46,069 bases of DNA from Candidatus Barnesiella excrementigallinarum (GTDB taxonomy: Bacteria; Bacteroidota; Bacteroidia; Bacteroidales; Barnesiellaceae): the NCBI GenBank assembly GCA_019114445.1, contig DXFL01000001.1:1-46069 (forward strand), read 5' to 3'. The notes beneath the pieces are model-generated. The model saw only the letters and a list, made by a program, of their open reading frames with translations. It made no database searches and was not told the DNA's origin. Below are positions 17,013 to 24,533 of the stretch, one piece after another. Every line of letters starts with the position of its first letter. Position 1 is the stretch's first letter. Position numbers and translations under genes: made by a program.

Positions 17013-17480
17013 TTACTTATCGGCAGGAGCATCGGGAGCTTGATTGAGCGGACAATCGGGTCTCAGGTGACGGCGTCCGTCAAACCGCTTGTTCATCATC
17101 GGGCGGGCATTCCGGTCGAAGCGCCCTTCGGGACGACGTTCGAGCCGCTCCAACTTTTGTTCGAGATACTGTATGTACTGGTCTTTCGTCAGTACCGATT
17201 TCATGGTGGAATCGCGACGCTCCTTAGCAGCCTTCATCGACTCGCGGCAAGTTTTCTGAGCCTCCTGTTTCTTCTCGCGAATAGCTTTCATCTCGGCATC
17301 GAAAGCCTCATCGGCCTCTTTCAGTTGTTTCACCTGCTTGTCACTCAGGTTCAAACTCTTTACCATCTGCTCACAAGGGAACTCACACTTTTCCCGTGGC
17401 TGTTTTCTATGTTGATTGCCTGCAAATGCACTCATCGACAATGCTAAAACCAATGCTACCGATACAATTGTTTTTTTCAT
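17013..17480 (-). CDS. Small periplasmic Spy/CpxP-like protein (DUF4890 type)
   Basis: A 155-residue protein with a signal peptide (MKKTIVSVALVLALSMSAFAG) and a highly charged helical body. It contains LNLSDKQVKQLKEADEAF and SVLTKDQYIQYLEQKLERL, which resemble the LTxxQ repeats of Spy/CpxP-type periplasmic chaperones, and an Arg-rich C-terminus. ATG 17480 has AAGGA upstream; the TTG at 17486 is not needed. A role in envelope stress or metal/peptide binding is possible but is inferred only from this similarity. It is a single-gene unit. Confidence 0.8.
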   Translation of the reverse strand: MKKTIVSVALVLALSMSAFAGNQHRKQPREKCEFPCEQMVKSLNLSDKQVKQLKEADEAFDAEMKAIREKKQEAQKTCRESMKAAKERRDSTMKSVLTKDQYIQYLEQKLERLERRPEGRFDRNARPMMNKRFDGRRHLRPDCPLNQAPDAPADK

Positions 17481-17622
17481 AATCAATTTCCTTTCTTAAA
17501 ATAATTCTATCATTAATCTATCTGTTACCAATTCGAATTGCGTTTCTGTCTATATGACTGCATTTCCCCCCGAAAGTTTAATTGCACCCCCGATTTTAAT
17601 TCTTAAATTTAGCACTTTTAAC

Positions 17623-17658
17623 AAAAAAAGAGTGCCTGCATAATCTGCAAAGCACTCT
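17623..17658 (-). terminator. Terminator after the sialidase gene
   Basis: On the minus strand, stem AGAGTGC / GCACTCT followed by a run of seven T, just after the sialidase stop. Confidence 0.8.
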
Positions 17659-17686
17659 GAACACACTCGTTATCAGTAGATTACAA

Positions 17687-19318
17687 TTATTTCTTGCGTA
17701 TCAAATCGGTAAGTTTCAACGTTTGGAAAGTCATGTGAGCCACACTGCTCTCATACAAAATACCCACGGTTTCGCGGTCGACCATCGTCAAGCAGGTATA
17801 TCCCCACCCCTCGTCCTCGTCCAGCATGACCCGGTTCTCGGGCAGCCAAGTCACCCCCTTATCGAGACTGGCTTTTATCGTAATGTGGTGCCGCCCCTTC
17901 GTCGTATCGGGATTCGAAAAGAGTAATATATCGCGGTTAAGAGCATTGTCCTCGGCCTTTACAAAAATGAGGCTGGCCATACACACCGGTTCCCGCAAGG
18001 CTTTCCGGGACGATATATGTTCGGTCCACGTCTTTCCCAAATCGCTCGTAAGAGCCACAGCCCTGCTTCCGCCCCGGTTATCCCGCATATTCAACATCAA
18101 TACCCCCTTCTCGATCTCCACGACTTGCGCTTCGGTGGTATTGGTGCGTGCCCAATTGTGAATGTGCCAACTTTTGCCCGAATCCTTGCTATACATAACT
18201 CCGGCATTGGGCACATTTGTCGAATCGATAAACTGGATAGGAAATACCAAAGTCCCGTCGTGCATGGTAATGCCCCGTCCCGGGCCTTGCAGCAAGAAAC
18301 GCCACGACGAGTCTTTTACCTGCTCGGTAATATTTATCGGTTTCGACCACGTTTTCCCGTCATCGGTACTTTTGGTAAGTACAAGTTGACCCGTATAATT
18401 CATATCCATACCCGGACGGGAGCATCGCCAAGCCCGTTGGTTTCCCATTCCATGCGTCCATGCCGCAGCAATCCATATCGTATTGGTTTTCGTATCGACC
18501 AATATCGAGGGGTCGCCTACCCCGTTTTGTGCCGCAGGCAAACCGCCATACTCGCCAAAAGCGAGGGGCAACCGCATGGGCTCCCACGTTTTCCCGCCAT
18601 CGGTGCTTCGGCTCAGCCCCACATCGATATGCTCTTGCAAATCGACACTGCTGTTGTAACGCACATCATATACGCCCAGCAACGTCCCCCGATTGGTTGT
18701 CACCAACCCGGGAATACGGAACGCCGCCGCTCCATCGTTACCGGCATGACGCACCCCGATACCCATACGGTGTTCTACCCCGTCGGGCGAAACTCTTTTG
18801 CAAGGAGCCTCCACGCCATCGATCTTTACCGAACGAATTTGCGACGTCACCTTTGCAGTGAGCGGAGTTCCCGGTTTCATCTGCAAACTCACCCAAAAGA
18901 AATTAATTCCCGGATACAACGCATAATCGGCTTTCAAAACAACCCGCTCAAACGAATCGGCCTCCTCGTCGCACAAAATCGAATAAGATGGAGATGCCGA
19001 CAAGGTACGTCCGGGAAGCGTATTCGAAATATAACCGACAGGCGCAAAACGATTTTTCTTCTCGTCTGGACGAGCTTCGGTACCGCCATAATAGAGCTTT
19101 ACCGAAGCTATATTGTCCCGGTCGGCACATTGTGAGAAATCCAACACCACCTCGTCGAGAACCCGGCTCTCACGCGCCGATACCCGCAAATAAAACAACA
19201 CATTGTCTTGACGTTCCAACAAAACAGGAATCTGCGCCTCTTTGACAAAAACCGTGTCCGAAGCACCTGACAGGCACCAACTGCCTAAGGCCAAACAAAA
19301 GAGTAAAAATCGTTTCAT
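17687..19318 (-). CDS. Exo-alpha-sialidase (GH33) with N-terminal binding domain
   Basis: A 543-residue secreted glycosidase that releases terminal sialic acid from host glycans. It has a signal peptide (MKRFLLFCLALGSWCLSGAS), an N-terminal beta-sandwich (about residues 20-170, Sialidase_N type), then the six-bladed propeller. The propeller starts with the FRIP motif (AAFRIPGLVTTNRGTLLGVYD) and shows Asp-box repeats: STDGGKTW, STDDGKTW, SKDSGKSW, TSDLGKTW, SLDKGVTW. No sialate esterase, aldolase or transporter gene lies nearby, so it may scavenge or expose underlying sugars. The start at 19318 is fixed by the signal peptide. Confidence 0.95.
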   Translation of the reverse strand: MKRFLLFCLALGSWCLSGASDTVFVKEAQIPVLLERQDNVLFYLRVSARESRVLDEVVLDFSQCADRDNIASVKLYYGGTEARPDEKKNRFAPVGYISNTLPGRTLSASPSYSILCDEEADSFERVVLKADYALYPGINFFWVSLQMKPGTPLTAKVTSQIRSVKIDGVEAPCKRVSPDGVEHRMGIGVRHAGNDGAAAFRIPGLVTTNRGTLLGVYDVRYNSSVDLQEHIDVGLSRSTDGGKTWEPMRLPLAFGEYGGLPAAQNGVGDPSILVDTKTNTIWIAAAWTHGMGNQRAWRCSRPGMDMNYTGQLVLTKSTDDGKTWSKPINITEQVKDSSWRFLLQGPGRGITMHDGTLVFPIQFIDSTNVPNAGVMYSKDSGKSWHIHNWARTNTTEAQVVEIEKGVLMLNMRDNRGGSRAVALTSDLGKTWTEHISSRKALREPVCMASLIFVKAEDNALNRDILLFSNPDTTKGRHHITIKASLDKGVTWLPENRVMLDEDEGWGYTCLTMVDRETVGILYESSVAHMTFQTLKLTDLIRKK

Positions 19319-19342
19319 AGTATGTCTCATCAATTTACGGAA

Positions 19343-19375
19343 TAAAGATAATGCTTTTCCCCTCATATATGCAAG
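19343..19375 (-). promoter_or_regulatory. Possible sialidase promoter
   Basis: Minus strand CTTG (19372-19375), 21-base spacer, TATCTTTA (19343-19350). One mismatch to TAnnTTTG; 24 bases before the ATG. Confidence 0.4.
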
Positions 19376-19471
19376 TGCCGTACAGTTTCCCCACCGAAAA
19401 CACAAGAGAATTCAAAGTCCCCCACCGAGTATCTTTCTCGCCCATTCCTTGCAAAAACGCCCCGAAACAAG

Positions 19472-19479
19472 TATATTTG
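19472..19479 (+). promoter_or_regulatory. rarA -7 box TATATTTG
   Basis: Exact TAnnTTTG match 20 bases before the chosen rarA ATG; a TTGC lies about 20 bases further upstream. Confidence 0.55.
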
Positions 19480-19499
19480 TATCAACAAACGAACCACGT

Positions 19500-20771
19500 A
19501 TGTTACAACCGCTGGCAGAGAGATTAAGGCCCAAAAACTTAGATGAATACATCGGGCAGGAACACCTTGTGGGCCCGGGTGCGGTGTTGCGTCGCATGAT
19601 CGACTCGGGGAAAATCTCGTCGTTTATCCTTTGGGGACCTCCGGGCGTCGGTAAAACCACTTTGGCCCACATCATATCGCAACAACTGCAAGCACCGTTT
19701 TTTACGCTCAGCGCCGTACAGTCGGGAGTAAAAGAGGTACGCGAAGTGATAGACCGCTGCAAGGCCAACATTTTCTCCAAAGTCCGCCCCATATTGTTCA
19801 TCGACGAAATACACCGGTTCAGCAAATCGCAACAAGATTCGCTGCTGGGGGCTGTCGAATATGGCACAGTCACACTCATCGGAGCCACCACCGAAAATCC
19901 CTCGTTCGAGGTCATACGCCCGCTACTCTCGCGCTGTCAGGTATATGTGCTCAAATCGCTCGAAGTAAAACATCTGCAACAACTGCTCGACCGTGCCATT
20001 CACACCGACACCTATTTAAAAACCCGCGAGTTTGAAGTGAAAGAGACCGATGCCCTCTTCCGCTATTCGGGCGGCGATGCACGCAAATTGTTGAACATTA
20101 TCGACTTGGTTTCACAAGCCGTAGGTGAAAACGAAAAAATCGTCATCGACGACGCCATTGTAACCGAACGGTTGCAACAGAACCCGGCCGCCTACGACAA
20201 AAACGGCGAAATGCACTACGACATCATATCGGCATTTATCAAATCGATACGCGGGAGCGATCCCGATGCTGCGATATACTGGTTGGCCCGTATGGTCGAA
20301 GGGGGCGAGGATCCCGCATTCATCGCCCGCCGGCTGGTCATCTCGGCGTCGGAAGATGTAGGGTTGGCCAATCCCAATGCCCTGCTTTTAGCCAACGCCT
20401 GTTTCGATGCCGTACAAAACATCGGGTGGCCCGAAAGTCGTATCATCATGGCCGAAACCACAATCTATTTAGCCAGCTCGCCCAAAAGCAACTCGGCCTA
20501 TATGGCCATCAACCAAGCGATGGAAACCGTGCGCGAAACCGGGAACTTGCCGGTACCGCTGCACCTGCGCAACGCCCCCACCCAACTGATGAAAGAGCTC
20601 GATTACGGCAAAAACTACAAATATGCCCACGACTACGCGGGGAACTTTGTCAACCAACAATATCTGCCCGACCACCTGAAAAATTCGGGTTGGTGGAAAC
20701 CGCAGAATAACCCGTCGGAAAACAAACTGAAAGAACATTTGAACAACCTATGGAAAGATCGTTATAAATAA
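19500..20771 (+). CDS. rarA: Replication-associated recombination protein A (MgsA/RarA AAA+ ATPase)
   Basis: A 423-residue clamp-loader-like AAA+ ATPase acting at stalled replication forks. It shows Walker A GPPGVGKTT, Walker B LFIDEIHRFSKSQQD, sensor GATTENPSFEVIRPLLSRC and the C-terminal tetramerisation region (GSDPDAAIYWLARMVEGGEDP, RRLVISASEDVGLANP). The frame is open for 86 codons further upstream, but this extra part lies over the promoter and the sialidase 5' end, and RarA proteins normally begin like MLQPLAERLRPKNLDEYIGQ, so I use ATG 19500. Divergent from the sialidase gene. Confidence 0.97.
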   Translation: MLQPLAERLRPKNLDEYIGQEHLVGPGAVLRRMIDSGKISSFILWGPPGVGKTTLAHIISQQLQAPFFTLSAVQSGVKEVREVIDRCKANIFSKVRPILFIDEIHRFSKSQQDSLLGAVEYGTVTLIGATTENPSFEVIRPLLSRCQVYVLKSLEVKHLQQLLDRAIHTDTYLKTREFEVKETDALFRYSGGDARKLLNIIDLVSQAVGENEKIVIDDAIVTERLQQNPAAYDKNGEMHYDIISAFIKSIRGSDPDAAIYWLARMVEGGEDPAFIARRLVISASEDVGLANPNALLLANACFDAVQNIGWPESRIIMAETTIYLASSPKSNSAYMAINQAMETVRETGNLPVPLHLRNAPTQLMKELDYGKNYKYAHDYAGNFVNQQYLPDHLKNSGWWKPQNNPSENKLKEHLNNLWKDRYK

Positions 20772-20870
20772 TTAGTCCAAAATGCTATCTCAATCTATCA
20801 AATAGATACCATTTTACATATTTTTGTAACAAATGACCACAATATTAAACCATATATTGAAAAAAAGAAT

Positions 20871-20878
20871 TATTTTTG
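20871..20878 (+). promoter_or_regulatory. serC -7 box TATTTTTG
   Basis: TAnnTTTG match 47 bases before the serC ATG. No certain -33 element. Confidence 0.5.
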
Positions 20879-20925
20879 CAATCTATCAAAACCAAATTTA
20901 TACCAAACACTAAACAAATATCGTT

Positions 20926-21993
20926 ATGAAGAAGCACAATTTCTATGCAGGACCCTCTATTCTAAGCGAGTACACTATCAAAAACACGGCCGAAGCCGTT
21001 CTCGACTTTGCCGGGACAGGTCTATCCCTGATGGAAATTTCGCACCGCAGTAAAGAGTTTACAGCAGTTATCGAAGAAGCTAAGGCTTTAGTAAAAGAGT
21101 TGCTCGAAATTCCTGCCGGATATGAAGTACTATTCTTAGGTGGAGGTGCAAGTATGCAATTCTGCATGGTTCCCTATAACTTGCTGAAAACAAAAGCCGC
21201 TTATCTCGAAACCGGTACTTGGGCCGTAAATGCCATTAAAGAAGCCAAACTCTTCGGCGAAGTTGATGTGGTAGCCTCTTCGAAAGAAGCCAACTTCACA
21301 TACATACCCAAAGGCTATACAGTACCCGACGATGCCGATTATTTCCACTTTACGTCGAACAATACCATCTACGGTACCGAAATGCGTTTCGATCCCGATG
21401 TAAAGGTACCTCTCGTAGCCGATATGTCGTCCGACATTTTCTCGCGTCCAATCGACGTATCGAAATACGATGTCATCTATGCCGGTGCACAAAAGAACTT
21501 GGCGCCTGCCGGTGTCACTATCGTTATTGTCAAGGAAGAGGCCCTCGGCCATGTAGACCGTGCTATTCCCACCATGCTCGACTATCGCACACACGTGAAA
21601 AAAGGCTCCATGTTCAACACGCCTCCGTGCTTACCCATCTACGCAGCACTGCAAACCTTGAAATATTACAAACAGGTGGGCGGTATCAAAGAGATGGAAA
21701 AACGCGACCTCGAAAAAGCGGCTATCCTCTACGACGCCATCGACGCCAGCAAAATGTTTGTCGGGACTGTCGCCCACGAAGATCGCTCGATCATGAACGT
21801 ATGCTTCGTCATGAAAGAGGAGTACAAAGAGCTTGAAAGCGCATTTATCGAATTTGCTACCGCACAAGGTATCGTAGGTATCAAAGGGCACCGTTCGGTA
21901 GGCGGGTTCAGAGCTTCGCTCTACAACGCACTGCCCAAAGAGAGTGTCGAAGTCCTCGTGGCTGCCATGAAAGAATTTGAGAAAAAACACTAA
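20926..21993 (+). CDS. serC: Phosphoserine aminotransferase
   Basis: A 355-residue PLP enzyme that converts 3-phosphohydroxypyruvate plus glutamate to phosphoserine, step two of serine synthesis. The N-terminus [32 protein letters not shown], the PLP lysine region [18 protein letters not shown], and the C-terminal [16 protein letters not shown] are typical. Length is normal. serA follows after 13 bases, so the two first steps of the pathway are co-transcribed. Confidence 0.98.
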   Translation: MKKHNFYAGPSILSEYTIKNTAEAVLDFAGTGLSLMEISHRSKEFTAVIEEAKALVKELLEIPAGYEVLFLGGGASMQFCMVPYNLLKTKAAYLETGTWAVNAIKEAKLFGEVDVVASSKEANFTYIPKGYTVPDDADYFHFTSNNTIYGTEMRFDPDVKVPLVADMSSDIFSRPIDVSKYDVIYAGAQKNLAPAGVTIVIVKEEALGHVDRAIPTMLDYRTHVKKGSMFNTPPCLPIYAALQTLKYYKQVGGIKEMEKRDLEKAAILYDAIDASKMFVGTVAHEDRSIMNVCFVMKEEYKELESAFIEFATAQGIVGIKGHRSVGGFRASLYNALPKESVEVLVAAMKEFEKKH

Positions 21994-22006
21994 TGTCGAA
22001 ACAGTC

Positions 22007-22927
22007 ATGAAAGTATTAGTAGCTACCGAAAAACCGTTTGCCGCCGTTGCCGTAAACGGGATTAAAGAAGTGCTCGATGCCGCAGGTATCGAAATGGTTC
22101 TCTTGGAAAAATATCCCGATAAAGCCGCCTTGCTCAAAGCGGTGGAAGATGTGGAGGGCCTTATCGTACGTAGCGACATCGTCGACGCCGAGGTTCTCGC
22201 CGCTGCCAAAAACCTCAAAATCGTAGTACGCGCCGGTGCCGGATACGATAATATCGATTTGAATGCCGCTACCGAAAAGGGCGTATGCGTCATGAACACT
22301 CCGGGACAAAACTCCAACGCCGTAGCCGAACTGGTATTCGGTATGACCGTGCTGATGATACGCAACCACTACAACGGAACATCGGGCACCGAGTTGAAAG
22401 GCAAAACACTGGGAATCCATGCTTATGGACAAGTGGGACGCAATGTGGCCCGCATAGCCAAAGGATTCGGCATGGGAATTTGTGCATTCGACCCCTACTG
22501 TCCCAACGAGATGATGGAAAAGGACGGCGTAAAACCCGTTGCTTCGGTCGAGGATCTTTACCGCACCTGCCAATTCGTTTCGCTGCATATCCCGGCTACT
22601 GCCGAGACAAAACAGTCGATCAACCATGCCTTGCTGTCGATCATGCCCAAAGGCGCCGTCCTCATCAACACCGCCCGTAAAGAGGTGATACACGAAGAGG
22701 ACTTGGCACGAATACTCGACGAACGTCCCGACTTCCGTTACATTGCCGACGTGGCTCCGGCCAACGCCGAGTCCTTGAAAGAGAAATTCGGCGACCGAGT
22801 GTTCTTTACCCCGAAAAAAATGGGAGCCCAAACCGCCGAAGCCAATATCAATGCCGGTATCGCAGCGGCTCGCCAATCGGTAGGATATTTGAAAGAGGGT
22901 ATCGACAAATTCAGAGTTAACAAATAA
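22007..22927 (+). CDS. serA: D-3-phosphoglycerate dehydrogenase, short type with Lys at the catalytic His position
   Basis: A 306-residue NAD-dependent dehydrogenase for the first step of serine synthesis. It has the substrate domain start (VRAGAGYDNIDLNAATEKGV), a Rossmann motif (LGIHAYGQVGRNVARIAKGFG), the Arg region (INTARKEVIHEEDL) and the Glu region. Where related 2-hydroxyacid dehydrogenases have catalytic His in a PH-x-G motif, it reads TPKKMGAQT, with Lys at about residue 270. It lacks the C-terminal ACT domain used for serine feedback in E. coli SerA. The ATG at 22007 is used; the frame extends ten codons upstream into serC. Confidence 0.95.
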   Translation: MKVLVATEKPFAAVAVNGIKEVLDAAGIEMVLLEKYPDKAALLKAVEDVEGLIVRSDIVDAEVLAAAKNLKIVVRAGAGYDNIDLNAATEKGVCVMNTPGQNSNAVAELVFGMTVLMIRNHYNGTSGTELKGKTLGIHAYGQVGRNVARIAKGFGMGICAFDPYCPNEMMEKDGVKPVASVEDLYRTCQFVSLHIPATAETKQSINHALLSIMPKGAVLINTARKEVIHEEDLARILDERPDFRYIADVAPANAESLKEKFGDRVFFTPKKMGAQTAEANINAGIAAARQSVGYLKEGIDKFRVNK

Positions 22928-22946
22928 CCCGATTGTCAAATAAAAA

Positions 22947-22988
22947 AGAAAAATCCGATGTGTTGTTTTAGACACACCGGATTTTTTC
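22947..22988 (+). terminator. Terminator after serC-serA
   Basis: Stem with arms AATCCGATGTGT and ACACACCGGATT (one mismatch) followed by a T-run. The remainder of the 320-base gap up to 23247 is AT-rich and holds only the flavodiiron gene promoter. Confidence 0.8.
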
Positions 22989-23169
22989 TTTTACAGTACC
23001 ATACTACCCAACATCTCTGCTAAATATTTTTCATAGCTGCAATGGTTTATGGTACAATATGCGCCTAATTAATAATTGGTTAACAAACTCCATTCACAAT
23101 TTAACATTACCTTTACAAAGAAAAAAAATAAATTTTAATTCACAACAATCAATCCTGTTTTTTCGTATT

Positions 23170-23203
23170 TTTGTACTCCTTTTGAACAGGGTAATTACCT
23201 TTG
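23170..23203 (+). promoter_or_regulatory. Flavodiiron protein promoter
   Basis: TTTG (23170-23173), 22-base spacer, TACCTTTG (23196-23203), 44 bases before the ATG. A second -7-like TATTTTTG overlaps at 23166-23173. Confidence 0.6.
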
Positions 23204-23247
23204 TGTTTGAATATTACTTATCAATCTCTGGTTAATATAAATTGATT

Positions 23248-24438
23248 ATGAAGATAACAGAAATCGAAAAAGGCATACACTACGTAGGAGTAAACGACCG
23301 TTGCAAATACAAATTCGAGGGCCTTTGGCCGCTCCCATACGGAGTATCGTACAACGCCTATTTGATAACCGACGAGAAAAACGTACTGGTCGATACCGTA
23401 GATGCGGCCTATACCGACAGACTGTTGGACAACATAACCGAAATTATCGGCAACGGTACTCTCGATTACCTCGTCATCAACCACATGGAGCCCGACCATT
23501 CGGCCTCCATACAGTTTATCCGCCAAAAATACCCCCAAATCACCATCGTAGGAAATGCCAAAACTCTCGAAATGGTGAACGGATATTATGGTATCGACAG
23601 TAATACACGGTGCGTGAAAAACGGAGAATCGCTCGCCATTGGCAAACGGAACCTCACATTCTACCTTACCCCTATGGTTCATTGGCCCGAAACCATGATG
23701 ACCTATTGCGAGGCCGACAAAGTATTGTTTTCGGGCGACGCTTTCGGCTGTTTCGGCACACTCGACGGCGGTATCACCGACGAGCAACTGAATACCGAAA
23801 AATACTGGGGCGAAATGGTTCGCTACTATTCCAACATCGTGGGGAAATACGGACCGGCCGTACAAACCGCTTTGAAAAAATTGGCTTGCTTAGAAATGAG
23901 AACCATCTGCTCGACACACGGTCCTATATGGAAGAACAAAATAAGCAAGGTAATAGACATTTATGACCGGCTGAGCCGTTACGAAGCCGAAGAGGGCGTC
24001 GTTATCGCCTACGGCAGTATGTACGGTCACACCGAACAGATGGCCGAAGAGATTGCCCGGGAGTTGGCTGCCAACGGTATCCAAGAAATCGTGCTACACA
24101 ATGTATCGCACGACGACCCGTCGTATATTCTTCAAAGCATATTCCGTTACCGGGGACTGATTATAGGTAGCCCTACCTACTCCAACAAACTGTTCCCCGC
24201 TGTCGAAAGCCTCACCCACATGATTTCGACCCGCGACATCAAGCACCGCACATTCGCCTATTTTGGCTCTTATACTTGGGCGGGAGCAGCGGTAAAACAT
24301 CTCGCCTCGTTTGCCGAATCCATGAAATGGGACACCGTACCGTGCTGCGTGGAGATGAAACAGGGTATTACTCCCGACATCAAAGAGCAATGCCGGGCAT
24401 TGGCGCGGGAGATGGCTGCCCGATTAAAAAAACAATAA
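23248..24438 (+). CDS. Flavodiiron protein (A-type flavoprotein, FprA family)
   Basis: A 396-residue cytoplasmic protein that reduces O2 to water and/or NO to N2O, protecting an anaerobe. The metallo-beta-lactamase-like half carries all diiron ligands: NHMEPDH (His79, Glu81, Asp83), VHWPE (His145), SGDAFG (Asp164) and STHGP (His224). The flavodoxin half binds FMN (YGSMYGHTEQMAEEIARELA, GSPTYSNKLFPAVES, GSYTWAGAAVK). There is no C-terminal rubredoxin domain, so an external electron donor is needed. ATG 23248 is chosen over the TTG two codons upstream. Confidence 0.96.
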   Translation: MKITEIEKGIHYVGVNDRCKYKFEGLWPLPYGVSYNAYLITDEKNVLVDTVDAAYTDRLLDNITEIIGNGTLDYLVINHMEPDHSASIQFIRQKYPQITIVGNAKTLEMVNGYYGIDSNTRCVKNGESLAIGKRNLTFYLTPMVHWPETMMTYCEADKVLFSGDAFGCFGTLDGGITDEQLNTEKYWGEMVRYYSNIVGKYGPAVQTALKKLACLEMRTICSTHGPIWKNKISKVIDIYDRLSRYEAEEGVVIAYGSMYGHTEQMAEEIARELAANGIQEIVLHNVSHDDPSYILQSIFRYRGLIIGSPTYSNKLFPAVESLTHMISTRDIKHRTFAYFGSYTWAGAAVKHLASFAESMKWDTVPCCVEMKQGITPDIKEQCRALAREMAARLKKQ

Positions 24439-24473
24439 TTGACACACCTAATAAAACAACAGATTTACACAAG

Positions 24474-24513
24474 AAAAACGCCCGATGAAAAAGAAATTCA
24501 CCGGGCGTTTTTT
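24474..24513. terminator. Bidirectional terminator
   Basis: A-run, stem CGCCCG / CGGGCG, T-run, between the convergent flavodiiron gene and the Wzc-like gene. Confidence 0.85.
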
Positions 24514-24533
24514 CAGCCTTCTGTAACTATATT

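Noticed and set aside
18017..19135. A 372-codon open frame opposite the sialidase gene
   Set aside because: The sialidase frame has a signal peptide, FRIP and Asp boxes; the antisense reading has no motif or signal.
19242..19499. N-terminal extension of RarA
   Set aside because: The 86 extra codons cover the divergent promoters and the sialidase start, and RarA homologs begin at the ATG at 19500.
22016..22975. A 319-codon open frame opposite serA
   Set aside because: Antisense of a complete dehydrogenase gene; no independent support.
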